30,402 nucleotides of DNA, from positions 1-30,402 of the forward strand of contig DASSNT010000085.1 in NCBI GenBank assembly GCA_035701285.1, given 5' to 3'. Below, piece by piece: positions 8,055-16,338 of this stretch. Made by a program: the position numbers and the translations under genes. The stretch's first letter is position 1. Each line of letters begins with the position of its first letter. This DNA comes from DASSBR01 sp035701285 (GTDB taxonomy: Bacteria > Pseudomonadota > Gammaproteobacteria > Natronospirales > DASSBR01). The notes under the pieces are model-generated. The model did no database searches. It was not told where the DNA came from and worked only from the letters and a program-made list of their open reading frames with translations.

Positions 8055-8678
8055 TCAGTCGGTATCGGTAGCGAGGAGCAATCCGCAGCGCGATTCGCGC
8101 AGATTAATGAACAGCCAGCCCATGTCGCAGCCGGCGCCCGCGAACCAGCAGGAAAAGCCCGGATCGAGACCGAACAGCCAGACCTCGTCCGGTTCGGCAT
8201 CCTCGAACAGCGCGTCGGCATAATCGCGCACCAGTTCTACGGCCGAGTCGGCATCCAGTCCCGGATCGCCAAAACCGGCATCCGTCACCGCGTAGTAGAT
8301 CGCGTCCAGAAACTGCTGCACGTCCTCGTGCCAAATGCCTTCCCGCATCAGCCACGCCAGCGAACAGCCGGCAATCGGCGCCGGCATATCGCCATTTGCC
8401 GCCACGTCCCACAACGCTGCCAGCGCGTCGGCGGGCGTTGCGCGATTGGCGCCGGCAGCATCAAGTTCAAATACCTCGAACAGCAAGTCGCCCTGGCGCC
8501 AGTGGCGCAGGATTTCATCGTGAACGCGGTCAAGCACTTCCTGGCGGGACGCCGGCAACGCGGCCGGGGCCGGTGCTTCAAAATCGCTCGCGTCGAGGTC
8601 CTCGTCCTGCAGGTCGAACGTTTCCAGGTCTTCGCTATGAAAAGTGCCGCCGTCGGCAGGCCCGTCCCAGTCGATCAT
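8055..8678 (-). CDS. Acidic protein of unknown function
   Basis: I do not recognise this 207-residue protein. The N-terminal ~45 residues are very acidic and low in complexity (repeated Asp/Glu, then an Ala/Pro stretch), like a disordered tail. The rest looks folded and rich in Trp, Leu and Asp, with RVHDEILRHWRQGDLLFEV, a helical segment around VQQFLDAIYYAVTDAGFGD, and a C-terminal segment with FSCWFAGAGCDMGWLF. There is no signal peptide or membrane helix. Codon use matches its neighbours, and a GGGGGA site precedes the ATG. The gene starts 15 bp after the cysteine dioxygenase gene and is probably its operon partner, so a link to sulfur amino acid metabolism is possible but unproven. Confidence 0.8.
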   Translation of the reverse strand: MIDWDGPADGGTFHSEDLETFDLQDEDLDASDFEAPAPAALPASRQEVLDRVHDEILRHWRQGDLLFEVFELDAAGANRATPADALAALWDVAANGDMPAPIAGCSLAWLMREGIWHEDVQQFLDAIYYAVTDAGFGDPGLDADSAVELVRDYADALFEDAEPDEVWLFGLDPGFSCWFAGAGCDMGWLFINLRESRCGLLLATDTD

Positions 8679-8693
8679 CGCCCGTCCCCCATG

Positions 8694-9290
8694 TCAGTCG
8701 TCGAAGCACAATTCGCATGCTGCGCGACGGTACCAGCCGTCGCCCAGCGGCTCGAAAACGTGGCACTCGGTCATCGTGCGCTCATAAATGTGCAGCGACA
8801 CCGCCGGCTCCGATTCGCTCGTATTGCTGATGCGGTGATACTCGTACGGCGGGATCAGCGAGCCCGCTGTGCCGGTGCGCGCAATGTGACTCTGCCGACG
8901 CGCAAAGCGGAATCGATCCGGCGCCTCGCGTTCAACTGGCTCGTATTGCTCGACCTCGATCGCGCCGGCGCAGACGCCTTCGACACACCACAAGCCGGCA
9001 TGATCGTGCAGCGCCGTGCCTTGCCCGGGCGCCCAGGTCATTGCGACGACGGAATACCCATGGCGCTCGCTGCCATACAGCTCATGGCGCTGATAATGGT
9101 CGGGGGAAGGCCGGTAACAGACCGCCGGCAACTTAAAGTCGCCGCTGCTGATCAAGCTGCTGAGAACCTGCTGTACCTGATTGGTGACGGCAGTTGCGCC
9201 CGAAGCCTGCAACGCTTCATCAAGGGCATGGACGAGTCGCGCACGCCCGGGGAAACCGGCGGTAGAGGCATTTGTCGGGGAAACGGCCAT
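8694..9290 (-). CDS. Cysteine dioxygenase (Arg-type, cupin fold)
   Basis: A 198-residue cupin that would oxidise the thiol of cysteine to cysteine sulfinate with Fe(II) and O2. The 3-His iron site is visible as His95 and His97 in LHDHAG and His152 in YEYHRIS. Tyr66 and Arg68 in YQRHEL match the carboxylate-binding Tyr/Arg of the animal enzyme, which favours cysteine over 3-mercaptopropionate. Cys102 and Tyr169 stand at the same distances from the His residues (seven and 17) as the Cys93-Tyr157 crosslink partners of mammalian CDO. The gene sits between metX and an unknown gene. It has no Shine-Dalgarno site; TATACT lies six bases before the ATG. Confidence 0.88.
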   Translation of the reverse strand: MAVSPTNASTAGFPGRARLVHALDEALQASGATAVTNQVQQVLSSLISSGDFKLPAVCYRPSPDHYQRHELYGSERHGYSVVAMTWAPGQGTALHDHAGLWCVEGVCAGAIEVEQYEPVEREAPDRFRFARRQSHIARTGTAGSLIPPYEYHRISNTSESEPAVSLHIYERTMTECHVFEPLGDGWYRRAACELCFDD

Positions 9291-9320
9291 GGGCGGAGTA
9301 TAGCCCGAGAACGGCGCCGA

Positions 9321-10409
9321 CTACATCCGGTTTAAGTAACTCCCGACTGCAGCGGCGAAGCGGTCGTAGTCAACCAGGAATGAATCGTGCCCTTGCAGCG
9401 AATCGAACGCCTCGTAGCGCACCGCCGCGCCGGCGCGCTTCATCAGGTCGGCCAGCGCGCGCTGTTGCTCGATCGGGTAGAGAAAATCGGTTTCCACGCC
9501 GATGACGAGCGCGCCGGGGCAATGCAGCTTGCGCGCGAGTTCGGCGGCAGCGCCGTGCTCGCGGATATCGAACAGATCCATCGCCCGCGACAGGTACAAG
9601 TAGCAATTGGCGTCGAAGCCGCCAATGAACTGCCGCGAGCGCGCCTCGAGGTAGGCCTCGACCTCGAACTCGATGCCGAAGGGCTCCGTCGGCGGTTTTT
9701 TCGTCCGCCGGCGGCCGAAGCGTTCTTTCCATTCCGCCGCCGAACGGTACGACAGCATGCCGAGCTTGCGCGCATCGCGCATGCCGGCAATGGGTGGCTC
9801 GGCCGGCGGATAGTACCCGCCACGCCACGCCGGATCGCTGCGGATCATCTCGCGTTGCAGCGAATGCACGGCGATCGTCAGCGGTTGTGAATAGCCGCCG
9901 GTCGAGATCAGGATGAGATGATCGGTGCTACCTGGAAACTGCAGCACGTAGGCGAGCGCCGACATGCCGCCAAGCGACGGGCCGATGACCGCGTGCAGGT
10001 GGTCGATCCCGAGCTTCCCAAGCGCAGCCTGTGCCGTTGCCGCGATGTCTTCGATAGTGAGTTCGGGAAAATCGATTTGCCAGGGCTTGTCGCCAGCTGG
10101 ATTGATCGACGCAGCACCGGTCGAGCCAAAGCAACTGCCGAGCGAGTTGACGCAGATAATGAAAAACCGGCTGCTGTCGATCGGTTTGCCCGGTCCGACC
10201 ATCGGTTCCCACCAGCCGGGCGCCGGATCGGTCGGTGCCGAGGCGGCATGCGCATCCGGCGACAGGCCGGTCAGGATCAGAATCGCGTTGCTCTTGTCAG
10301 CATTCAATTCGCCCCAGGTTTCGTAGGCGATATCAACGGCCGGCAGGACGCCGCCGCGGCGCATGCGGTAGGGCTCGTCCAGAGTTACGACTTGTCGATT
10401 GTTGTTCAC
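9321..10409 (-). CDS. metX: MetX-family O-acyltransferase (homoserine or serine O-succinyl/acetyltransferase)
   Basis: A 362-residue alpha/beta-hydrolase-fold acyltransferase that activates homoserine or serine by acylation for methionine or cysteine synthesis. The triad is Ser145 in GPSLGGMSA, Asp308 in GVETDFLYPI and His341 in QGHDSFL. Segments such as AYETWGELNADKSNAIL, TGLSPDAHAA and CVNSLGSCFGSTG match the succinyl-CoA-using MetX subgroup of Xanthomonas-type bacteria rather than classical acetyltransferases, which carry DSHVAG and GGSMGGM. That subgroup includes serine O-succinyltransferases, so the product may feed cysteine synthesis. The start is GTG at 10409, placed by fit to the family N-terminus; no clear ribosome site is seen. 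It is followed after 30 bp by cysteine dioxygenase. Confidence 0.92.
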   Translation of the reverse strand: MNNNRQVVTLDEPYRMRRGGVLPAVDIAYETWGELNADKSNAILILTGLSPDAHAASAPTDPAPGWWEPMVGPGKPIDSSRFFIICVNSLGSCFGSTGAASINPAGDKPWQIDFPELTIEDIAATAQAALGKLGIDHLHAVIGPSLGGMSALAYVLQFPGSTDHLILISTGGYSQPLTIAVHSLQREMIRSDPAWRGGYYPPAEPPIAGMRDARKLGMLSYRSAAEWKERFGRRRTKKPPTEPFGIEFEVEAYLEARSRQFIGGFDANCYLYLSRAMDLFDIREHGAAAELARKLHCPGALVIGVETDFLYPIEQQRALADLMKRAGAAVRYEAFDSLQGHDSFLVDYDRFAAAVGSYLNRM

Positions 10410-10479
10410 TTGGTTTTGGCGCCGCTGCGATCAAAACGGGAGATTGTGCAGAAACAGCCCTGCTATTGCCAGTTGAGCG

Positions 10480-11871
10480 CTACTTTTTGGTGCGCTTCAC
10501 GTGCCGTTTGAGCCGCTTTTTCTTTTCGACCTGCCGCGGCGTCAGCTTGTTACGCCTGCCAGCGTAGGGATTCTCGCCGCTCCGGAATTCGATTCTGACC
10601 GGCGTGCCGTGGAGCCTGAAGTGCTCGCGAAACGCGTTGACGAGATAGCGCCGGTAGGTATCCGGCACCGCGCCCGTCTGGTTGCCGTGCACCACGATCA
10701 GCGGCGGACAGCGTCCGCCCTGGTGTGCATAGCGCAGCTTGATGCGCCGCCCGCGAATCAGCGGCGGCGGATGCGCGGTGACGGCATCGCTGAGCACCTG
10801 CGTCAATTCGTTTGTATTCAGATCCGCCTCGGCCGCGCGCCGCGCCTCGTCCACGGAACCGAACAACTCACCGACACCGCTGCCGTGCAGGGCGGAAATG
10901 AAGTGAATCCGGGCGAAGTTCAGAAACGGCAGCTTGACGTCGATCAGCCGGCGCACTTCGTTGCGCTGGTTGGCATCCAGCCCATCCCACTTGTTGATAC
11001 CGATCACTGCCGCGCGGCCGCGTTCGAGCGCCAGGCCCAGCAGCGACACATCCTGATCGGTCACACCTTCCTGCGCGTCGATCAGCGCAATCACGACCGC
11101 GGCGCGGTCGATCGCCTGCAGGGTTTTGACGATGCTGAACTTCTCGATCGCCGCCTGCACTCGGCTGCGCCGTCGCACACCGGCCGTGTCGATCAGCGTA
11201 TAACGCTGCCCGCCGCGCTCAAGCTCGATCGCGATGCTGTCGCGCGTCGTGCCGGGCTCGGCGGAAGCGACGACACGCTCGTCGCCCAGCAGCCGATTGA
11301 TCAAGGTCGATTTGCCGACATTAGGCCGGCCGATAATCGCAATCGCCGGCGCAGCCTCATCCTCAGGCTCCGCCTCGACCTCCGGCAAATCGGCGAGCAC
11401 CGCCTCGACCAGCGCCTCGACGCCGCGCCCGTGCGCTGCCGCAATAGCCCACGGCGCACCGAGCCCCAACGCATGAAATTCCGCCACAGCGAGATCCGCC
11501 GCCACGCCCTCGGTCTTGTTCACGGCCAGATAAACCGTTTTGCCGGCACGCCGCAGTTCAGCCGCAATCCGCTCATCCGCGGACGTCAGCCCGGCACGAC
11601 CATCGACAAGAAAGACAATCTCGTCCGCCTCGGCCACCGCCCGTCGCGTCTGGCGCGCCATCAGCTCGGCCAGCGTATCCGCCTCGGCTTCAAGACCCCC
11701 GGTATCGATCACGACGTAACGCCGTGACCCGACGAGACCGTACCCGTACTGCCGATCGCGAGTCAGCCCGGGCTCATCGGCGACAAGCGCATCCCGGCTA
11801 CGCGTCAGCGCATTAAATAATGTCGATTTCCCGACGTTAGGTCGGCCAACAAGAGCAATAACGGGCAACAT
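10480..11871 (-). CDS. der: Ribosome-associated GTPase Der (EngA)
   Basis: Der is an essential tandem-GTPase needed for maturation of the 50S subunit. The 463-residue protein has two G domains and a C-terminal KH-like domain. G1 motifs are GRPNVGKST at residues 9-17 and 181-189; G3 motifs are DTGG and DTAG; G4 motifs are NKTE (118-121) and NKWD (293-296). The KH region includes PPLIRGRRIKLRYAHQGG, and a very basic tail ends KKKRLKRHVKRTKK. AAGAGA precedes the ATG. Upstream, a repeat-rich 294-bp spacer separates it from bamB, including a hairpin at 11883-11903 that would lie in any der leader. Downstream, metX follows after 70 bp. Confidence 0.98.
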   Translation of the reverse strand: MLPVIALVGRPNVGKSTLFNALTRSRDALVADEPGLTRDRQYGYGLVGSRRYVVIDTGGLEAEADTLAELMARQTRRAVAEADEIVFLVDGRAGLTSADERIAAELRRAGKTVYLAVNKTEGVAADLAVAEFHALGLGAPWAIAAAHGRGVEALVEAVLADLPEVEAEPEDEAAPAIAIIGRPNVGKSTLINRLLGDERVVASAEPGTTRDSIAIELERGGQRYTLIDTAGVRRRSRVQAAIEKFSIVKTLQAIDRAAVVIALIDAQEGVTDQDVSLLGLALERGRAAVIGINKWDGLDANQRNEVRRLIDVKLPFLNFARIHFISALHGSGVGELFGSVDEARRAAEADLNTNELTQVLSDAVTAHPPPLIRGRRIKLRYAHQGGRCPPLIVVHGNQTGAVPDTYRRYLVNAFREHFRLHGTPVRIEFRSGENPYAGRRNKLTPRQVEKKKRLKRHVKRTKK

Positions 11872-11882
11872 ATCTATCTCTT

Positions 11883-12158
11883 AGCCGGCCACGACGGCCG
11901 GCTCTTATTCCCGCGATTTGAGCGCAGCCGAAGATCGGGCGAAAAAAGGGGGAAACAAGGAGCGGTGTCCGAGCGCAGGGACGCGCGAGTTCTGCTCCGG
12001 CCCGCTTTTTTCGCCCGATCTTCGGGAAGTCCAAGGTGCAGGGATGCACTTTGGACCAAGCTCCATGAGCAATGGCTTTGGTTACTTTCCCCGCAAGGAA
12101 AGTAACTCGTCGCAGGGGGCCGAAACCCCCGGCTGAATCAATCCGCCGCCGAAGGCGG
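11883..12158. repeat. Multi-hairpin intergenic element between bamB and der
   Basis: This 294-bp spacer (11872-12165) has no gene and is made of successive inverted repeats. There is an 8-bp stem at 11883-11890/11896-11903. A perfect 21-bp inverted repeat lies at 11928-11948/12005-12025 around a 56-nt centre. Further stems are 12030-12040/12045-12055 (10 of 11), a perfect 10-bp stem 12081-12090/12097-12106 with GTTACTTTCC as its left arm, a G5/C5 stem at 12115-12130, and a 5-bp stem 12146-12150/12154-12158 just after the bamB stop. The GTTACTTT...AAAGTAAC hairpin resembles repeats common in proteobacterial spacers. Short open frames here have no family resemblance and arise from the repeats. 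Confidence 0.8.
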
Positions 12159-12165
12159 TACCAAT

Positions 12166-13308
12166 TCAAGGCGCCTCGGGAAATCGATAAGCAACCAGAT
12201 CGCCATCATCACTCAAAACCAGCAAAGTATCCCCCGCCACCACAGGCGCCGCAGAAATCCGATCCGAATCCGCCTGCACCCGGGCCACCAATTCCCCGGT
12301 CTTCTGCGACAGAAAATGAACGTAGCCGTCCAGGTCCCCCACCGCAACAGTCCCGTGGAACGGCGCAGGCCGCGTCAAAAACCGCGCCCGCATCGCCGGC
12401 TGCTGCCAGACTTTGTCCCCGCTCGCCGCATTCAGCGCATGCACCACGCTGTGCTGGTCGGTCACGTAAATTCGGCTGTCACCGTAGCTGACGCCGTTAT
12501 AGCTCGACATCGGCACGTTCCACAGCGGCTGGCCACCACTGGCGGTCAGCGCCGCCAGCTTGCCCTGGTACGTCACTGCGTAAACGATGCCGAAATGAGC
12601 GACAGGCCGGCCGTCCAGGTCCACCAGTTGCTGCAGTTCGTTATCGCCGTTGGGTTGGGCGATGACCGTCTGCCAGAGTACCTGCCCGTTTTGCAGCGAC
12701 ACCGCCAGCAGCGAGCCGTCGTCGAAACCCGCGTAAACGACGCCGCCCTCGATAACCGGGGCCGCATCGCCGCGCAGGCTCAGCCTCGGTACGTCGCGCG
12801 ACAGCGCCCATAGCTGGTGGCCGTCCGCCGCCGACAGCCCGAACAGCCCGCCGGCGCCGGTTCGCACCACGACGACACCGTCGTCCACGGCCGGCGCGGT
12901 GATGACCGCTCCATCCACGTAGTGCTTCCACAGCTGGCGACCGTCTTCGGTGCTCAGCGCCTCCACGTAGCCTTCGGTCGAGCCGACGGCAACGATATTT
13001 TCGCCAACGCCGGGACCGCCGCCGGCATGGAAATCCGTGTCGACTTCCCAGATGCGGGCGCCGTTCTTCACGTCCCAGGCGCTGACCTGGCCGTTGCGGC
13101 CGACGCCGAACACGCGGCTATCGTCAACCGCCGGCACCAGCCCGAGCAGCATTTCATTCTCGCCGCTGCCGACGCTGGCGCTCCAGACTTCGTTGACCTG
13201 CACCTTGGGCGCGAACTGGACCAGCGGGGCCGGCGGCTCCGTATTGTCCTTTGCGCCGCATGCTGCGAGCGCGAGTGCCGCGGCCGCTATAACCAGAATT
13301 CGTTTCAT
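12166..13308 (-). CDS. bamB: Outer membrane assembly lipoprotein BamB
   Basis: BamB is the eight-bladed beta-propeller lipoprotein of the BAM complex that inserts beta-barrel proteins into the outer membrane. From the ATG at 13308 it has 380 residues. The signal MKRILVIAAAALALAACG ends in a lipobox with Cys17. Repeated PQQ-like blade motifs follow, such as VSAWDVKNGARIWEVD, VEALSTEDGRQLWKHYVDG, LFGLSAADGHQLWAL and VHALNAASGDKVWQQ. The longer frame to 13458 is rejected because the lipoprotein signal fixes the start. That ATG overlaps the yfgM stop as ATGA. A short hairpin follows the stop. Confidence 0.97.
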   Translation of the reverse strand: MKRILVIAAAALALAACGAKDNTEPPAPLVQFAPKVQVNEVWSASVGSGENEMLLGLVPAVDDSRVFGVGRNGQVSAWDVKNGARIWEVDTDFHAGGGPGVGENIVAVGSTEGYVEALSTEDGRQLWKHYVDGAVITAPAVDDGVVVVRTGAGGLFGLSAADGHQLWALSRDVPRLSLRGDAAPVIEGGVVYAGFDDGSLLAVSLQNGQVLWQTVIAQPNGDNELQQLVDLDGRPVAHFGIVYAVTYQGKLAALTASGGQPLWNVPMSSYNGVSYGDSRIYVTDQHSVVHALNAASGDKVWQQPAMRARFLTRPAPFHGTVAVGDLDGYVHFLSQKTGELVARVQADSDRISAAPVVAGDTLLVLSDDGDLVAYRFPEAP

Positions 13309-13973
13309 GATTTGCCGTTGCTGGCGGGTTCGGCGGTGCTCGCCGTGCTCCGCAGTTTCAGTTCGAGCAGCGTCGTGTCGCCCATCTCGTCGGTATGCGA
13401 CGCCAGCGCCGCCTGGTAAGCCTCGTGCGCCTTGGCCAGGTCGCCGAGCGACCGCCACGCGTCGCCGCGCACTTCGGCATAGAGCGATTCGAACCCGCCC
13501 GGCTTCACTGCGGACAAGGTCGCAAGCGCTGCCTTCGCCTGATCGTTCGCAATCTGCACCCGTGCGAGCCGCAGCCGCGCGAGCCGTGCAAGACTGTCGT
13601 CATCAGCATTATCGACCACCCACTGCAGGTGGCTGGCGGCTTTATCGGGCTGGTTCGCGGTCACTTCACCGCTGGCAAGACCCAGTGCCGCCTGCGCGGC
13701 ATACGGCGTGTCGCCGTAATTGGAGATCAGGTTCTTGCCCACGGCTTCCGCGGCGCCTTCTTTGGCGGCCGGCTGATTCAGCGCCTGTTCGAACTGAACG
13801 TAAAGCGTCGAGGCTTCAAGCTCCCGCTGCGCCTGGGAATGTTCCCACCAGCGCCAGCCACCGATAATCGCGAGGCCGATCACCAGGCCGGCGATGATGA
13901 ACGTGCCGTTCGCCCTCCACCAGCCTTTGACCTTTTCCCACTGCTCTTCGTCGGAAATGTAACCGTCTGTCAC
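13305..13973 (-). CDS. yfgM: YfgM-family membrane-anchored TPR protein
   Basis: YfgM is an inner membrane protein with a periplasmic TPR domain, linked to SecYEG and the PpiD chaperone in E. coli. The start is taken as GTG at 13973, giving 222 residues, because AGGAGA lies just upstream and the GTG overlaps the hisS stop (GTGA). An ATG at 14021 would add an unlikely 16-residue extension. A cytosolic stretch (ISDEEQWEKVKGWWRANG) is followed by one membrane helix at about 23-43 and then helical TPR-like repeats (EQALNQPAAKEGAAEAVG, AAQAALGLASGEVTANQPDK). It stands in the conserved hisS-yfgM-bamB order. Confidence 0.92.
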   Translation of the reverse strand: MTDGYISDEEQWEKVKGWWRANGTFIIAGLVIGLAIIGGWRWWEHSQAQRELEASTLYVQFEQALNQPAAKEGAAEAVGKNLISNYGDTPYAAQAALGLASGEVTANQPDKAASHLQWVVDNADDDSLARLARLRLARVQIANDQAKAALATLSAVKPGGFESLYAEVRGDAWRSLGDLAKAHEAYQAALASHTDEMGDTTLLELKLRSTASTAEPASNGKS

Positions 13974-15247
13974 GGATTGTGTCTCCTGAGTGTCTTGAGT
14001 TCGTCTGCCAGGGCCGACCACGGTATCGGCCGCTGCGGTTCATCGGTTCGCAGCGGCTTGAGCGTCGCCGATTCGTTCGCCACTTCGTCATCGCCGAGAA
14101 TAAGTGCGAAGCGCGCGCCGCTGCGGTCGGCCTTCTTGAGCTGCGATTTGAAGGAGCCGCCACCGCAGTGCAGCACCAGATCGATATCCGGCAGCGCATC
14201 GCGAAGTTGCGCCGACAGTCGGAAGCCTGCGCGTTCGGCCTTCTCGCCAACCCGCACCAGGTAGGCCTCCGGCGCGCGCGGCGTGACATCAACGCCCTCC
14301 TCGGCCAGCAGTGCAATCAGCCGCTCGACGCCCAGCGCCCAACCGATCGCCGGTGTCGGCCGCCCGCCCAGCTGTTCGACCAGCGCATCATAGCGGCCGC
14401 CGGAGCAAATCGCATCCTGCGCACCAAGGCGATCGGTGACCCACTCGAACACGGTGCGGCTGTAGTAATCGAGGCCGCGTACCAGGCGCGGATTAACCTC
14501 GTACCCGATGCCGACATCATCCAGCAGTTCGCGCAAGCGCGCGAAATGGTCGCGCGACTCGGCATCGAGATAATCATGCAAACCGGGCGCGACGGCAATC
14601 ACCGGTGCCAGTTCCGGATCCTTGCTGTCCAGCAGCCGCAGCGGATTGAGTTCGAGCCGCTTGAGCGCCTCGGCGTCGAGCTTGCCCCGATGGTCGTTGA
14701 AGTACTCGACCAGCACGTCGCGATACGCGGCGCGCGCCTCCGTGGTGCCGAGCGAATTCAGCTGCAGGCGCGCATGGCGAATGCCCAGCCGCGCCCACAT
14801 CCGCGCCGACATCGCGATCAGTTCGGCATCGATATCCGGCCCTTCGAAACCGTAGGCTTCCGCGCCGATCTGGTAGAACTGGCGGTAGCGTCCCTTCTGC
14901 GGCCGCTCGTGGCGGAACATCGGCCCGGCGTACCAGAGGCGCTGCGTCTGGTTGTAAGTCAGGCCGTGCGTCAGCGCCGCACGCACGCAACCGGCGGTCG
15001 CTTCGGGCCGCAAGCTTAACGACGCGCCGTTGCGATCCTCGAAGGTATACATTTCCTTCGAAACGATGTCGGTCGCCGCACCGATCGAGCGCGCGAACAG
15101 GTCGGTGCTCTCGACCACCGGCACGCGAATTTCGCGATAGCCGTGGTTCTCGAGCACGCCGCGAATCGCATCTTCGACGTACTGCCAGACGTGGCTTTCC
15201 TCCGGCAGAATGTCATTCATGCCGCGGATGGGTTGGATGCGACTCAT
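13970..15247 (-). CDS. hisS: Histidine--tRNA ligase
   Basis: HisS charges tRNA-His with histidine. The class II core is complete: IRGMNDILPEE at the N-terminus, motif 2 in LWYAGPMFRHERPQKGRYRQF, the histidine-A motif LVRGLDYYSRTVFEW, and motif 3 around PAIGWALGVERL. The C-terminal anticodon domain ends the protein. With the ATG at 15247 it has 425 residues and begins MSRIQPIRG, matching the family; a GTG at 15253 overlapping the rodZ stop is the alternative and adds two residues. A GGTGA site precedes the ATG. ispG, which often lies between rodZ and hisS in relatives, is absent here. Confidence 0.97.
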   Translation of the reverse strand: MSRIQPIRGMNDILPEESHVWQYVEDAIRGVLENHGYREIRVPVVESTDLFARSIGAATDIVSKEMYTFEDRNGASLSLRPEATAGCVRAALTHGLTYNQTQRLWYAGPMFRHERPQKGRYRQFYQIGAEAYGFEGPDIDAELIAMSARMWARLGIRHARLQLNSLGTTEARAAYRDVLVEYFNDHRGKLDAEALKRLELNPLRLLDSKDPELAPVIAVAPGLHDYLDAESRDHFARLRELLDDVGIGYEVNPRLVRGLDYYSRTVFEWVTDRLGAQDAICSGGRYDALVEQLGGRPTPAIGWALGVERLIALLAEEGVDVTPRAPEAYLVRVGEKAERAGFRLSAQLRDALPDIDLVLHCGGGSFKSQLKKADRSGARFALILGDDEVANESATLKPLRTDEPQRPIPWSALADELKTLRRHNP

Positions 15248-15249
15248 GC

Positions 15250-16338
15250 TCACCGTTTCGAGGGGTTATCGGCGTAGGCCGGATTGTCTCCGAGCTTGTG
15301 AATCGTGAAGCGCGCAGTTTCGTCCGAACGCGTGTACTCTTCCGTACCGATGACGTTGCCCGCCGTCAGTACCCGCACATGGCGCGCGTTGCCGAGAAAC
15401 ACGCTCAATGGCGGCTGCCCCGTAATGTAAAGCGTCTCACCCTGCTGTGCGAGGCCGTAATACAGTCGCTTGCCGCTGGCATCATCGACCTCCACCCACG
15501 AATCGCCCGTCAGGCGCAGCGCGATCGGCAAGCCGCCCTGCGCCTCGGCCTGGCGGAGATTCGCCATCGTCTGCGCTTCCGGCGTCATGACCGCCGGATT
15601 CGAAGTCGGTGTCGCCGCGGGCGCAGTCGGTGATTTCGTAGTCGCCGTTGCTGCTGGCGCTTCGTCAGCAGCGCCTGGGGCGGCGTTCTGGTCTCGCGAT
15701 CCAGCGAGACCTGCCGCGGAATTCGTGCTGCGTGGCATCGGTGCCGTGGCGATACCGACTGTTTGCGCTTGCGGCAGCGGCATTAGTCCCTGGGCCCGCC
15801 CGCCATTCCGCGCATCCGATTCCGCCGCCGTCTGCTGCGTTGCCGGCTGTGGCTGCACGACCCCGCCGACCTCAGGCCGGTGCGCCGTGCGGACAAGATC
15901 CGAAAGCTGGTCGGTCTGATAGAGCCAGTAGCCGATGGCAGCGACGATCAGCGCCAGCACGATCCATGCGATGCGCGAACCCCAACCGCCGTGCTCATCC
16001 ATCCTGACGCCGCGCGCGCCGCGTGCCGGTAGTTCCGGCGGCGCCGTCCGTTCCAGCACCTCGTAGGCGGCAATGATTTCGGCCGGGTCGATCTTCACCA
16101 GCCGCGCGTAGTTGCGCAGGTGACCTTTGACAAAAATCGGCGCACCGAGCGAATCGAAGTCGCCGGCTTCGAGCGCATGCACCACCGACTGGTCGAGATT
16201 CAGCGCCTGTGCGACCTGTGCTTCGCTCAGGCTCACCCGTTCGCGGCCGGCGCGCAAGCGCTGACCAATCGGCAGCGAATCGTCGGCTTCGGGGCGGTCG
16301 TCCGCGCCGGGCGACCCTTTGGTGGCGTCAGCGGCCAT
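15250..16338 (-). CDS. rodZ: Cytoskeleton protein RodZ
   Basis: RodZ links MreB filaments to the elongation machinery and helps set rod shape. The 362-residue protein has a cytosolic Xre-type helix-turn-helix at about 24-95 (SLPIGQRLRAGRERVSLSEA, then FVKGHLRNYARLV), a basic juxtamembrane stretch, and a single membrane helix at about 119-140. A long Ala/Pro/Thr-rich periplasmic linker leads to the C-terminal DUF4115-type domain (LTGDSWVEVDDASGKRLYYG). The start overlaps the end of pilF by 11 bases. It lies in the conserved pilF-rodZ-hisS order and is probably co-transcribed with ndk and rlmN. Confidence 0.95.
   Translation of the reverse strand: MAADATKGSPGADDRPEADDSLPIGQRLRAGRERVSLSEAQVAQALNLDQSVVHALEAGDFDSLGAPIFVKGHLRNYARLVKIDPAEIIAAYEVLERTAPPELPARGARGVRMDEHGGWGSRIAWIVLALIVAAIGYWLYQTDQLSDLVRTAHRPEVGGVVQPQPATQQTAAESDARNGGRAQGLMPLPQAQTVGIATAPMPRSTNSAAGLAGSRDQNAAPGAADEAPAATATTKSPTAPAATPTSNPAVMTPEAQTMANLRQAEAQGGLPIALRLTGDSWVEVDDASGKRLYYGLAQQGETLYITGQPPLSVFLGNARHVRVLTAGNVIGTEEYTRSDETARFTIHKLGDNPAYADNPSKR

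Noticed and set aside
7920..9335. Plus-strand open frame of 471 codons across the unknown protein and cysteine dioxygenase genes
   Set aside because: It overlaps the regulator's 3' end and runs antisense to a recognised dioxygenase; composition is that of a shadow frame.
11837..12169. Small open frames in the bamB-der spacer
   Set aside because: They run through repeat hairpins and into the der start; no family resemblance.
13308..13458. Longer N-terminus for bamB
   Set aside because: The extension overlaps yfgM and would bury the lipoprotein signal that begins at 13308.
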